The position numbers and the translations under genes were made by a program. Below the pieces are notes generated by a model. The model did not search any database. It saw only the letters and a program-made list of their open reading frames with translations, and was not told the DNA's origin. From NCBI RefSeq assembly GCF_025753815.1, contig NZ_JAOWRF010000276.1:1-64000 (forward strand): a DNA stretch of 64,000 nucleotides, written 5' to 3'. Positions 25,981 through 33,942 of this stretch are shown here, piece after piece; positions within the stretch are counted from its first letter, which is position 1; each line of letters opens with the position of its first letter. The stretch comes from Plectonema radiosum NIES-515. GTDB taxonomy: Bacteria > Cyanobacteriota > Cyanobacteriia > Cyanobacteriales > Nostocaceae.

Positions 25981-26337
25981 CTAATATTCCGAGGGCAGCA
26001 TCAACACCTTTTCAACCAGATAAAATTTGATGCAAGGCAATGGAAAATCGGTGTACTCAATCTCCTGCCGTAAGATTTCCGAATCTGTATCCCGTTCACA
26101 ACTTAATGTGGCAGATTTGTTATCATTAACGACCAACCGCCAAATTTGGAAGTCCTGTAAGTTGGGAAGTGCAAGCAGCTTATTAGTTTGATAAGAAGCA
26201 ATGGCATCGATTAGCCAGTAGGCGTTACCAGCAGTAGCTAGATAGCTTATTCCGCAGGTATAAAGCAGCCCCAGTGGATGTTTGTACAGTGATTCTGAAC
26301 TTGTAAACTGGTTGAGGTCTGTTTGCTTTAGTGTCAT
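25981..26337 (-). CDS. DUF6876-like protein
   Basis: The protein has 118 residues from the ATG at 26337, the start that fits the family (TLKQTDLNQFTSSESLYKH); a longer frame runs to 26403. Recognisable stretches are YLATAGNAYWLIDAIASYQ, FQIWRLVV and the ending EYTDFPLPCIKFYLVEKVLMLPSEY. This small family is widespread on plasmids and in phages and its function is unknown. I am fairly sure of the family by its ending. It precedes the small broken frame and Prim-Pol. Confidence 0.75.
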   Translation of the reverse strand: MTLKQTDLNQFTSSESLYKHPLGLLYTCGISYLATAGNAYWLIDAIASYQTNKLLALPNLQDFQIWRLVVNDNKSATLSCERDTDSEILRQEIEYTDFPLPCIKFYLVEKVLMLPSEY

Positions 26338-26446
26338 TTTCAGTGTTAAATGAAGTTGGGATGAAATGCCATGAGCCACGACAAAAAACAACTCTCCCGT
26401 CAAAATGCGGAAAAGTTTTTTTTAGGAGTCGGGGGAAGTAAAAGGT

Positions 26447-26837
26447 TTATTTGGACTTGCTACCGATTGCGGTTTTTGCTTTTGTTCCGTTAGCACCACC
26501 AGCGCCTTCTATGTTGGAATCTGCTGGTGATGTTGGTAATGAGCTAGTGTCGGGAGAGTTATTATCTATAGCAGCCTCTGGCGTATTGGTAGATGAAGAG
26601 TGAAGTTGCCACAATGCAATCAGCACCTAACTCTTTAGCCTGAGTTTCTACCAAGCTTTGCACCTGCTCCAAAGTCAATCCGGGAATGCGCCCTAACTGT
26701 TGAGTTTTGATTAATTTCCAAACTGCCAATGCCTCAACTGGCGTTGCTGATTGAATAGCTTTGCGTGAAGCTGCAATCAACTTTTCTGCCACTATATTGA
26801 CCCTGTTTTCTAGAGACATATCTTTTGTTTTAGCCAT
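26447..26837 (-). pseudogene. Hypothetical helical protein with a +1 frameshift
   Basis: From the ATG at 26837 (AGAGG upstream) the frame encodes a helical domain (LENRVNIVAEKLIAASRKAIQ, EALAVWKLIKTQQLG, LTLEQVQSLVETQAKELGADC). An extra base near 26615 shifts it. The next frame continues plausibly (WQLHSSSTNTPEAAIDNNSPD) to a Ser/Thr/Pro-rich, lysine-ended tail that stops at 26447. Without the shift the protein would be about 130 residues. The first frame alone ends early with an odd tail. No family was recognised. It may be a sequencing error. Confidence 0.5.
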
Positions 26838-26950
26838 TGAACCTCTGGGGTTATTGGTACATTTCATTTGCCTCAAGGCGTGAGCCTAAGCCCACAAAAA
26901 CAACATGAGTCAAATTTTCGGCTCATGTCGTTATGGGTAGAGAAATAGGT

Positions 26951-26970
26951 GGTGTGAAAATACTCACACC
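26951..26970. terminator. Hairpin followed by T run
   Basis: GGTGTGA and TCACACC form a 7-pair stem with a 6-base loop. A TTTTTT run follows at 26974-26979 on the + strand. Both neighbouring genes read leftward, so its use as a terminator for them is unclear. Confidence 0.35.
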
Positions 26971-27085
26971 TGGTTTTTTGGTTTAGTCGGTTGTAATTGT
27001 CTGAGCGCGATTGGCTGTATCCGCAGATATGGACACAGCATCGGATGCGATCGCCCTTCCAGGTGGAAAGGCAACTTTTCTGAAG

Positions 27086-27398
27086 CTAGATCGGGATAAT
27101 TCTTTCAGCCGTAAGTTCGGCTAACTTTTCTTTGAATCCCTCCGGTCGTTCAACTGTGTTCATTTGCAAGCGTCCCTGAATTACGCATTGCTGTGAAGAG
27201 CGCAGACTACGCGCGTTGCGTGGCAAGGTTTTCTCCCCACGCCACTACTTTGATAGTTGAAGGAGGAGGTGATGCGTCCTTTTCATTGTGATGAGGACTG
27301 TAAAATGTCCCCAAACATTGAGCGATGTGGTCACCGTCGCAGGTGTGTCGATATTCCGGAGTGGCGACTATGGTAATGGCTATTGTGCAATCGTTCAT
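27086..27398 (-). pseudogene. Ycf41-like single-stranded DNA-binding protein, disrupted
   Basis: The N-terminal frame resembles the small cyanobacterial SSB-like family of Slr1034/Ycf41 (MNDCTIAITIVATPEYR, then TIKVVAWGENLAT). After GENLAT a GC-rich insert of about 25 bases (about 27195-27221) brings a TAG and shifts the frame. The family pattern resumes in another frame as QQCVIQGRLQMNTVERPEGFK and LTAERIIPI, with a stop at 27086-27088. An open frame beyond it to 26983 could be the original C-terminus. The gene lies directly after ssb in the same direction, so the plasmid once carried two SSB-type proteins. The insertion makes this copy non-functional. Confidence 0.6.
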
Positions 27399-27407
27399 GG
27401 GTGGTTC

Positions 27408-27890
27408 CTAAAAAGTGTCAAGATTAGTATCATCTTCAGCTTGGGGTCTGTCTTGTTTAGACCCCAGTAGGTGTAACTGATTAGCGTTAACAATAGGTTT
27501 GGAACGCAGAGTACCTGTTGTGCGGTCATTCCATATTTCAATTTTGAGGTAGCCAGTTACACCAATTTGGTCGCCTTTACGGATGTAGTTGGCGGCAATT
27601 TCTGCTGTCTTTCCCCACAATTCGATATTGAACCAATCCGGGGGTGCGTCCTTAGCCCGCCGTCGCACCGCCAGCGATAAAGTAGCTTTGGCGCTTCCCG
27701 ACTCGAAAAAGCGAATTTCAGGGTCTGCACCAACCCGACCAACCAAGTTGACAGTATTGAGAGTGAGGATTTGAGGTGTAAGTTCGATTTTCTCCTCAGC
27801 TGCTGGTGCTGTTTCTACTGCCTTTGTATCTGGCATTGGCAGCGAGTCATCGGCGGATGCTGGATGAATAGTAGTGGATGTTTTTCTCAT
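27408..27890 (-). CDS. ssb: Single-stranded DNA-binding protein
   Basis: The OB-fold domain is clear: LNTVNLVGRVGADPEIRFFESG, ATLSLAVRR, DWFNIELWGKTAEIAANYIRKGDQIGVTGYL and the closing strand with RSKPIVNANQLHLLG. The start is placed at the ATG at 27890, because the longer frame to 28001 adds an unusual hydrophobic leader. This leaves about 50 disordered residues before the OB fold. The C-terminal tail ends DDTNLDTF, acidic with a final Phe as in SSB tails that recruit partners. It is plasmid-borne and lies beside primase and Ycf41-like genes. Confidence 0.87.
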   Translation of the reverse strand: MRKTSTTIHPASADDSLPMPDTKAVETAPAAEEKIELTPQILTLNTVNLVGRVGADPEIRFFESGSAKATLSLAVRRRAKDAPPDWFNIELWGKTAEIAANYIRKGDQIGVTGYLKIEIWNDRTTGTLRSKPIVNANQLHLLGSKQDRPQAEDDTNLDTF

Positions 27891-28164
27891 GTCACTCAAA
27901 TGAAATATCAATAATGCTTTGGCGTAAGCCAAAATAATTAACATAGTGTTTTTAACGAAAGCTGCTAGAAATTTCCCTCGTACAACGAAATTAAGGTGCA
28001 ATAAGCTGTTGCGTTTACAATTTACAATGCTTAAAATTTAGAACCAAAGCCTCAAACTTTCTCCCCCTCCCCCCTCTCTGCCTCAACGAGAAAATTAAAA
28101 GCCTCACAGCTTTGTTTATTAACAACAAATAACTAAATGTGCCAGTTTGAATCCTAAAAATAAA

Positions 28165-28183
28165 ACTCCCGTTTATGGGGAGT
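28165..28183 (-). terminator. Rho-independent terminator after the 2OG oxygenase gene
   Basis: ACTCCC, a 7-base loop and GGGAGT form a stem. Read leftward, it is followed by TTTTATTTTT. It lies 17 bases after the stop of the gene that ends at 28200. Confidence 0.6.
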
Positions 28184-28199
28184 GATTAGTTATTATGAT

Positions 28200-28784
28200 T
28201 TACAAAATTATTTGAGTAACTGGTGAATTGTTGGGTAAGAAAGCAAAGTCAGGGTATTTATCTAAGTTCTTTCGCACAGTCCAGATATTGAGGCTGAATC
28301 GTTCAGCAGAATGTTCTACAACTCCGTGTTGATGTTTGCAATTGAAGCTGTAGATATCGCCATCATTAAGCTGAAGCTTTTTAATAGTTGAAGCATTTGG
28401 ATTGCTGCTTTTTCTTTCAGTGTTGTAAGCAAATGTAGCAGTACCAAGATTAACACCACAAGCGCGTTCTATCGCATAGGTATCGTCTCTGTGCAAAGCT
28501 ATGGTTCCTTTACTGTTAATGCCTTGCGCTTCTCCGCCGAAGGTGAGTAAGGCAATGTTAGAACCAGGATAGATGCGTTGGCAGAAATCCCACAAGCGCT
28601 GGTCAAAATGTGCGGAGATAATGCGATTTTGAGATAGCAAAGCTTCGTGGAATAGCCAGAGACGATATCGACCAGGAGCGTATTTACTAACATCGGGTGT
28701 CATTTGTGGTATTAAACTTTGGCAGTGCAATCGCAAAGCTTCAAGTGTGCTGGCTCTGACCAAACTGAATTTATTGAATGTCAT
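28200..28784 (-). CDS. 2-oxoglutarate/Fe(II)-dependent oxygenase-like protein (AlkB-like)
   Basis: The protein has about 194 residues. The jelly-roll metal triad is visible: HxD in IALHRDD, the distal His in KHQHGV, and an Arg in ERFSLNIW that would hold 2-oxoglutarate (H103, D105, H158 and R167 counted from an upstream TTG at 28799). The ATG at 28784 is taken as start. The order HxD, then DGDIYSF, then H and RxSLN matches small 2OG oxygenases including AlkB-type repair enzymes. The substrate is unknown; the SSB and primase neighbours suggest nucleic acid, which is inference. The upstream gene ends about 10 bases away. Confidence 0.72.
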   Translation of the reverse strand: MTFNKFSLVRASTLEALRLHCQSLIPQMTPDVSKYAPGRYRLWLFHEALLSQNRIISAHFDQRLWDFCQRIYPGSNIALLTFGGEAQGINSKGTIALHRDDTYAIERACGVNLGTATFAYNTERKSSNPNASTIKKLQLNDGDIYSFNCKHQHGVVEHSAERFSLNIWTVRKNLDKYPDFAFLPNNSPVTQIIL

Positions 28785-28795
28785 ATTAGCGCTCT

Positions 28796-29682
28796 TCAAT
28801 TATTCCAACCATCATTGTGTGTGAACACATCTTGATTTCTGTTACCTTTGGTTGGTTGCTGCAATAATCGTAAAGTGGTTAGTCCTTCAATGTACTTGAG
28901 GGCAGCATTAGCGCCTGCGACTTGAAAGAGTGCAATCGCGTTTTCCTGTTCTTCAAGGCTTGCGTTTGCCTCTTTAAGAAGTTCAACTATGGCAACCGGA
29001 AGATTGATGATTTTGTTTTGGTTTGAGTCCCAATGTTCTATTGTTCCAGCTAGTAGGGTTTGCTCAGACAAAGTTGGATAACCTTTTTCTGTGGCGATAA
29101 AGTGGAGTTTGGCACTAGCGCCAAACAATGGGAGTGATTGTTGAATTGCTTGTCTTAGCGCTTTCATATTACGGGGTTTGTATTTGACTACCACAGGATT
29201 AGTACAGGGTGGAAGTAGTGCTAATTCAGAAATTGGTAAACTCAATTGTCCTTCCTGTACAATTTGCATTTCCTCAATTGAACAGTGTGGATAGGTGATG
29301 CGAGTTGTGTAGTCACCACTATAGCGGGGATCGCCAAATACTCGTAGCTTCACAATTAATTTGTGAGATATCCACCCCCCTCCCCTCTCTTTTCCTGACA
29401 ACAGGGGTGGAATTATACTTGTTTGCCACTCAATGACGACAATGCGATGCCGCTCGCGGCATGCCCTTCGGGCATCGCCTGATAAATCTTCCCTGATTTC
29501 CCGAACACACGCGCCTGGGTGTTGTTCAATAAACTTATTGACCCATTTTTTTTGCTTAGGATTAAGACGTGGTGAACGATTTTTTTACGTGCATGATAAT
29601 ACGATAAGTTTGTCTGAACGGTTATGAAAGGCTCAATGGCGTGGATAGTTGAGGCAGTCGGGGCAGCAGTTGCCACCCCCAC
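28796..29682 (-). pseudogene. Hypothetical protein with a frameshift in an A8 run
   Basis: Two frames join at a run of eight A at 29546-29553. The upstream frame gives FITVQTNLSYYHARKKIVHHV and LILSKK. The downstream frame continues KKWVNKFIEQHPGACVREI and runs without a stop through the 200-residue frame that ends at 28796. The join needs a -1 shift, that is nine rather than eight A. A GC-rich hairpin repeat (29444-29478) lies in frame inside. Full length would be about 295 residues; the family is unknown. A8 runs can cause transcriptional slippage, so the gene may still give full-length protein. An indel or sequencing error is the simpler alternative. Confidence 0.5.
29444..29478. repeat. 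35-base double-hairpin repeat inside a gene
   Basis: The repeat is made of ATGCCGC-tc-GCGGCAT joined to ATGCCC-ttc-GGGCAT, bounded by GCGAT and ATCGC. It has the same length and HIP1-like borders as the repeat at 23243 and 32300 but a different core. It is read in frame within the 28796-29682 gene. Confidence 0.6.
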
Positions 29683-29697
29683 AATATCCCAAGTTTT

Positions 29698-30006
29698 TTA
29701 ACTAGCTTGTTGTAATATTGATGAAATCACCTCGGCTGTTTGGACTGGTTGGTCTTTGAGTTGTGCCTTGATCTGCGATCGCAACCAGGATACGGGTGCA
29801 TCTTTACCATCTACTTTCTGAGCAATGTTTAAAGCTTTGGCTATCTTGCGTGCTGGGCGCAGTTGTAGCTTCTCAATGTCTATTCCTTGAAGCGAGTTAT
29901 TAACAGGTGCGGTAGTTTCTGGGACAGGTGAGAAAGTACTTTTGGAATGAGCCATATCAATCACATTGGGTTGTTGCTCATTTTCATCTTTTACGGGGTT
30001 GACCAC
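29698..30006 (-). CDS. Hypothetical protein
   Basis: The protein has 102 residues from a GTG at 30006; an ATG at 29955 is a possible alternative. A disordered N-terminus (STFSPVPETTAPVNNS) precedes a helical domain (IEKLQLRPARKIAKALNIAQKVDGKD, WLRSQIKAQLKDQPVQTAEVISSILQQ). A similar shape occurs in small plasmid proteins of unknown role. It is the first gene of the leftward run. Confidence 0.55.
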   Translation of the reverse strand: MVNPVKDENEQQPNVIDMAHSKSTFSPVPETTAPVNNSLQGIDIEKLQLRPARKIAKALNIAQKVDGKDAPVSWLRSQIKAQLKDQPVQTAEVISSILQQAS

Positions 30007-30416
30007 TGTCCGTTTCTGGTGCAGTGTCGAAATGGATATGAACGTGATGAAGTCGAATGTAACGATGACGATGAACTGTCATTGCGATCGCGTCGAATAG
30101 CAGTGTCAGAAAATTCTGGGTGTCCATTGTGTAAATTGTTGTAGTGTTTACTAGCGTGTAGCGAGTGCTAGGTTTTCGTTTCTCATGCCCCGTCAGGGGC
30201 GGCGATCGCCTTACTTATCCCTTCATTCAGCAACGCTCTGTAACGCTCCCGGCAGCACTTTGTAAAATTATTTCCAGATTCTGCCCTAACAAAGAAAATT
30301 ATCTACAGCAGATTGCTTCTTGACTTACATTAGGGCTATTGTACTTTCAATAACCCTAAAAATTAGATTAAATTACCCTGTAAGCCAAAACTAGGAGAGA
30401 GGAAAAGGAGGCAGAT
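30007..30416. promoter_or_regulatory. Divergent intergenic region with inverted repeat over a promoter (30320-30359)
   Basis: There is no gene in these 410 bases. A GCCCC-gtca-GGGGC hairpin lies at 30187-30200. Next to the rightward gene, TTGACT (30320) and TACTTT (about 30342) resemble -35 and -10 boxes. TTAGGGCTATTG (30330-30341) is inverted around them as CAATAACCCTAA (30348-30359). A repressor binding there would block the promoter. Related CCCTAAAAATTAG strings recur after the gene. Confidence 0.45.
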
Positions 30417-30719
30417 TTGAGTAAGATTGCAGTGCTAAATCTATTGTTTGCGAATCCCAAAACCTTGAACCCCGAAAAGTTTTGCGAAAAGTACGCTAAG
30501 AAGCAAAAAAGTGAGTGGGGCTATAGAGCTAACTGGAACAAGCTCTTAGCCTACGTGCTTGACGTGAGTGAAAAGACTGTAGAATCCTGGGGACCTGACT
30601 TTGAGAACTGCCCAGAAAAGTACCAAAAGCGACTCGCTGAGATTGATGCTCTCAAAATTGCAGAGGCAATTCTCAAGAAGCACGGGTTAAGTCAAGAGTT
30701 TTTGGATGCCCTTGATTAA
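30417..30719 (+). CDS. Small probable DNA-binding protein, TTG start
   Basis: The protein has 100 residues. The TTG at 30417 is supported by AGGAGG 5 bases upstream. It is basic and helical, and the stretch WNKLLAYVLDVSEKTVESWGPDF reads like a helix-turn-helix. It is flanked on both sides by inverted repeats built on CCCTAAAA, one overlapping the promoter, so autoregulation is plausible. Its location near rep and the iterons fits a copy-number or replication regulator, but no family was recognised. Confidence 0.6.
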   Translation: MSKIAVLNLLFANPKTLNPEKFCEKYAKKQKSEWGYRANWNKLLAYVLDVSEKTVESWGPDFENCPEKYQKRLAEIDALKIAEAILKKHGLSQEFLDALD

Positions 30720-30720
30720 A

Positions 30721-30765
30721 TACCCTAAAAATTTCTCCTAAAAATTAGCCCTATTTTTTAGGGTA
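30721..30765 (+). terminator. Long AT-rich stem-loop after the small regulator gene
   Basis: TACCCTAAAAA (30721-30731) pairs exactly with TTTTTAGGGTA (30755-30765). It starts directly after the stop of the preceding gene. It may be a terminator, or a second copy of the operator that precedes that gene. Confidence 0.5.
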
Positions 30766-30927
30766 AAGTATTGCCCTTCACATAGAAGGGCTTTATTGTT
30801 AGAAGCAAGATTCGTGAGATTTCTCAAATCTTGCTGCAAAGTCCTGTCTAGTTTGATATCTCTAGAAAACTCCAGTCTGAAAAAGCATTGCCAACTGTTG
30901 ATTAACAAAACATACCAAGGAAGTAAT

Positions 30928-31371
30928 ATGTCTGGTTACAGCTTTGTGCCGCCCATCTGGGTTGTATGCACTCAGGAAGGGCTGAGGGTGAGAATTGCCC
31001 TTGAGCCTGAATTATTTGGAACTGTTACTGATGGTGAACAACTACAAAGCATTAGGCGATTCCAAAGATTTGGAAGTAGCCCTGCCAATGGTGATTATAT
31101 TGAAGGCATTGCCGCAGTAACCAGCCAAGTTGGTCTGGTCGTTGGGATTCACCGCAGGTTGTATGTTACCTGGATAACTCCTGCACTTGATCCTGTGCTG
31201 AACTTTAGTCAGTACTTCGCCACAATCTTGGCACTACCGATCGCCATGACTGAGCTATATCCAAAGATACCCAACCGTTCCAATCGTGCTGTGACTCTTC
31301 TACAGACGCAGCGTTTTGCAAGTCCCTCAAATCTTTCAGAAAATACTGATTCTAAACCACCAAAAATCTAA
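30928..31371 (+). CDS. Hypothetical protein
   Basis: The protein has 147 residues from the ATG at 30928, which has AAGGAAG 5 bases upstream; the frame is open further left without a good start. It is globular: FVPPIWVVCTQEGLRVRIALEPELFG, GDYIEGIAAVTSQVGLVVG, YVTWITPALDP, and a Ser/Asn-rich tail. No motif or family was recognised. Confidence 0.55.
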   Translation: MSGYSFVPPIWVVCTQEGLRVRIALEPELFGTVTDGEQLQSIRRFQRFGSSPANGDYIEGIAAVTSQVGLVVGIHRRLYVTWITPALDPVLNFSQYFATILALPIAMTELYPKIPNRSNRAVTLLQTQRFASPSNLSENTDSKPPKI

Positions 31372-31724
31372 AGAGCCGATTCAATAGAAGTGATTGACAA
31401 AATACACAAGCACGTAGCCTGCTGCGTTGGCGAAACATTAAAATTCAAAATATGAATGCGATCGCCCTTGGCGGGGCGAAGCCCATCGCGCTTATATTAT
31501 TACCCGAATATTTCCCCGAAAATTTGCTTTCCTGCACCACATTATCGTGTTTTTGTCAATACATATTAACGGACTGGCTCAAAGAGCGCGCGTTGAGAAT
31601 TCTCTGCTCTGATTTCCAACCGCGTTTACTGCAACTTTCTATACTATCTGCAAGGTTAACAGCAGTTTTTGAAATTTATCAGTATGATTATTGTGATGCG
31701 TCAGCCTTGATCGAAAAAGTCTTT
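31372..31724. other. Intergenic region with second copy of a 35-base dispersed repeat (31457-31491)
   Basis: No convincing gene lies here. The repeat at 31457-31491 matches 18881-18915 exactly. A 95-residue + frame begins at the repeat and runs over the 3' end of the rep gene; its composition is poor and I do not call it. Confidence 0.5.
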
Positions 31725-32832
31725 TTAATTACAACGTAATTTTTGAGAATTGATTTGAAACTCGATACTGGCAATCTTCCGCTTTCCAGGTATCTCTTGA
31801 GCATCTAAAATATACCCCTCAGTTTGCAATTCTTCTATTGTTCGCCATAAAATTTGGCTGCTCCTAGACGGATTACTGCCCAACAAATCCAGATTCTTCA
31901 AAAGATATTGTTTAGAAATGTGTAGATATTGTCCATCAATTAGCTTATCCCATTTCATTCGGCTAGCAAGATAAACTAGGAGTTTCATCTTGTAATCATG
32001 CTTGGCATTATTCCCTTGCTTTTGCTTAGTGTCAATGCTGTTTGAAAACAGAATATAGTCACCCGTCCGTTCTGGTCCTTCAAAGAATTCCAGTGCTACC
32101 GTGTAAGCATCTGCCAATTCATAAGTGTAATCGGCAGCCTTTGCTAAATCAAAGTCTCGCGGCAGATTATCGATTTCGTAATCTCGGATTCGGAGGATAC
32201 TTTTAACGATCACCTTCGCTCCCATTGTGTTACCTTTTTTCAAAGACTTGGCGAACACGAGTTCTGTTCTGTGAAGGGTAACTAAATCTTGGTTGAGTTG
32301 CGATCTGCGCTTCGCAGCAGCGCTTCGCTATCGCAATCTAGTTGTGAAACTACCATCCTTAGCACGGCTATAGCCCAAGCTCTCCAACAAATCGTTAGAC
32401 CGAAAATAAACCAGAGAACCTTTACCCTGCTCTCGCGCTTGCTTGTATAGAAATAACACAATCGCAACTTGCCTCGGATTTAGAAAGGTAAGCAATGCTA
32501 CAAACAAGCGCTGAACCCGTAGGTCTTGAATATTCTCTAATCCTTTGCTAATTCCTTCATCTTTACAAGCTTTTAAATCGAAATTAGCATACTGCTCTTT
32601 TATTTCTTCCCACTCCAATAGCTGAAAGCTCGTCCAGTCGAACACGACGGGTAAGAGCGACTTCGCTGTTGTCTGTGGAATTACCAGCAACCCGCATTTC
32701 CAGATAATATCCTTCTGCATCAGCGCTGAAAACTGGTAATCGCACATCAGGGTTTCTGATGGAGGCTCCCGCTCTAGGTAATATCATTAGCAACTGTCCG
32801 TCCACTGGAAAAGCAGTGTCTTTTGTGTTCAC
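31725..32832 (-). pseudogene. rep: Putative replication initiator (Rep), interrupted by a dispersed repeat and a frameshift
   Basis: Three frames assemble into one protein of about 365 residues that ends 110 bases from an iteron array. The first frame (from 32832) reads GQLLMILPRAGASIRNPDVRLPVFSADAEGYY and leaves the frame by +1 near 32640. The second carries FDWTSFQLLEWEEIKEQY, RVQRLFVALLTFLNPRQVAI and SLVYFRSNDLLESLGYSR. It hits a TAG at 32328-32330 that lies inside a 35-base dispersed repeat. The frame is unchanged beyond it and continues through VFAKSLKKGN, KAADYTYELADAYTVALEFF and a C-terminal winged-helix-like part (LLVYLASRMKWDKL, ILWRTIEELQTEGYIL). The Rep role rests on its position next to iterons and its probable winged-helix end; the family is not certain. 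Confidence 0.6.
32300..32334. repeat. 35-base dispersed repeat that puts a stop codon into rep
   Basis: This is an exact inverted copy of 23243-23277. Relative to an undisturbed HIP1 octamer it adds 27 bases, keeping the reading frame of rep but supplying an in-frame TAG at 32328-32330. Confidence 0.8.
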
Positions 32833-32942
32833 ACTTACTCTCTACTACTTTGAACAAATTTTATCAAGGGTGTGCAGTCTTGGGCAGTTTTCTCAGCATT
32901 TTAGAAATGGGCAGTTCCGAAATGTAACAAATCTCAACAATC

Positions 32943-33255
32943 ATCCGTGAGTCCGGCGTATGATTTTGAGTCTTTTATCCGTGAGTCCGGCGTAGAGTTT
33001 TCTCCGTAAGCCCAGCACACATCACCTTGTTTTATCCGTGAGTCCGGCGTACATTTTTATCCGTGAGTCCGGCGTACATTTTTTTCTGGTTGACTTTTTG
33101 ATGACTTACACGGTAAGGCTTGTAAAACTTTATCCGTGAGTCCGGCGTAGAGTTTTCTCCGTAAGTATAGCGTCTTTTGTCCCTTTATATCCGTAAGTAC
33201 CAGATACATTTTTATCCGTGAGTCCGGCGTATAAGTCATATGTGAGTCCGGCGTA
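32943..33255. other. Iteron array, putative replication origin (oriV)
   Basis: Seven copies share the core GTGAGTCCGGCGTA of the 18-base unit ATCCGTGAGTCCGGCGTA (32943, 32977, 33034, 33059, 33132, 33214, 33238); the last copy differs at the third and fourth bases of the unit. Three weaker copies (33002, 33157, 33189) share CCGTAAG. All point the same way. Four consecutive positions (32977, 33002, 33034, 33059) recur 155 bases later (33132, 33157, 33189, 33214), so a block was duplicated. An AT-rich stretch follows. Directly repeated iterons beside a rep gene are the hallmark of an iteron-controlled plasmid origin. Unlike CRISPR, spacers are 7-16 bases and irregular. Confidence 0.85.
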
Positions 33256-33260
33256 TAGGC

Positions 33261-33930
33261 AATTTTGACCCCTTGAAAGTGAAATTTTTAAATGCTAAGT
33301 TCTAAAGTTGACAGCCTACTTGATTTCTGACTGTCACTTTAGTTAAGTGCTGCATATGGATGCCATATTGACAACCAAAAGCACTTCGGTTTGAAACGGT
33401 CTATCTTATGCCCCTAAAACAGGCTACGCTAATAGACATCCCTATGGGGTACGAATTGGCTTATTTTTGTACTACTTACATAAACCAAGAGCAACAGGAA
33501 TACCTATACCCAGATTCAACAACGCCAAACTGTCCTGAAATTTAAAAAGCCGGAGAAAACAGCAAAAGTAACTGTTCTCACCGACTTACCGAAGTTTGAA
33601 ACGGGAACTTTGTTAAAGTCCAAGCAGCGCTAACTGCATGGAAACAAAAATCCAGATAGTTAAGAACTATCTAGACTTTAGCAAAATTTTCGTTAAATGG
33701 TAAGCGTGGACAACTATACTTTCGCTGTGATACCGGCTTCGTAAACCGAAAAACTCACGGAGTCCGTATTCAATGAAAGTAACCTCCATTAATTTGGCTT
33801 TTTCTAGCCAACTGGATTTAAAAACTGGCATCACACAGCTATTTACTGCCATTTGCTTTAAATACCGCAATCTCACATTAGCTCTTGTCTCCAAGCTCAC
33901 CCCTACTTTGAACAAGGAGGGTGCTTGGTC
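33261..33930. other. AT-rich region right of the iterons, with hairpins and gene remnants
   Basis: No intact gene is present in these 670 bases. CTAAAGTTGACAG (33302-33314) pairs with CTGTCACTTTAG (33331-33342) with one bulge, next to the last iteron. GAGAAAACAG and CTGTTCTC (about 33552-33577) form another imperfect hairpin. A + frame at about 33486-33632 has protein-like content (FKKPEKTAKVTVLTDLPKFETG) but no start. A leftward remnant follows. Confidence 0.45.
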
Positions 33931-33942
33931 ATGACTACACAA
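33667..33942 (-). pseudogene. Possible remnant of a GIY-YIG/T5orf172-like domain
   Basis: The 91-codon leftward frame reads LFKVGVSLETRANVRLRYLKQM, then KAKLMEVTFIEYGLREFFG. This resembles the middle of T5orf172-type GIY-YIG domains (KxGxS...R...L, then a glutamate-bearing helix), but the leading Tyr-rich strand is missing. It overlaps the start of the primase gene. It is a weak call, possibly a fragment left by a rearrangement or chance. Confidence 0.25.

Noticed and set aside
31452-31739. 95-codon + frame starting in a dispersed repeat
   Set aside because: Its start lies just upstream of the repeat and it runs into the end of rep on the opposite strand; unlikely composition.
32943-33255. 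Repeats that could be mistaken for a CRISPR array
   Set aside because: Units are 18 bases, spacing is 7-16 bases with a 155-base higher-order period, and a rep gene lies next to them; this is an iteron origin.
33486-33632. Open + stretch with protein-like content (FKKPEKTAKVTVLTD)
   Set aside because: No start codon and a stop just upstream; at most a gene remnant, too short to name.
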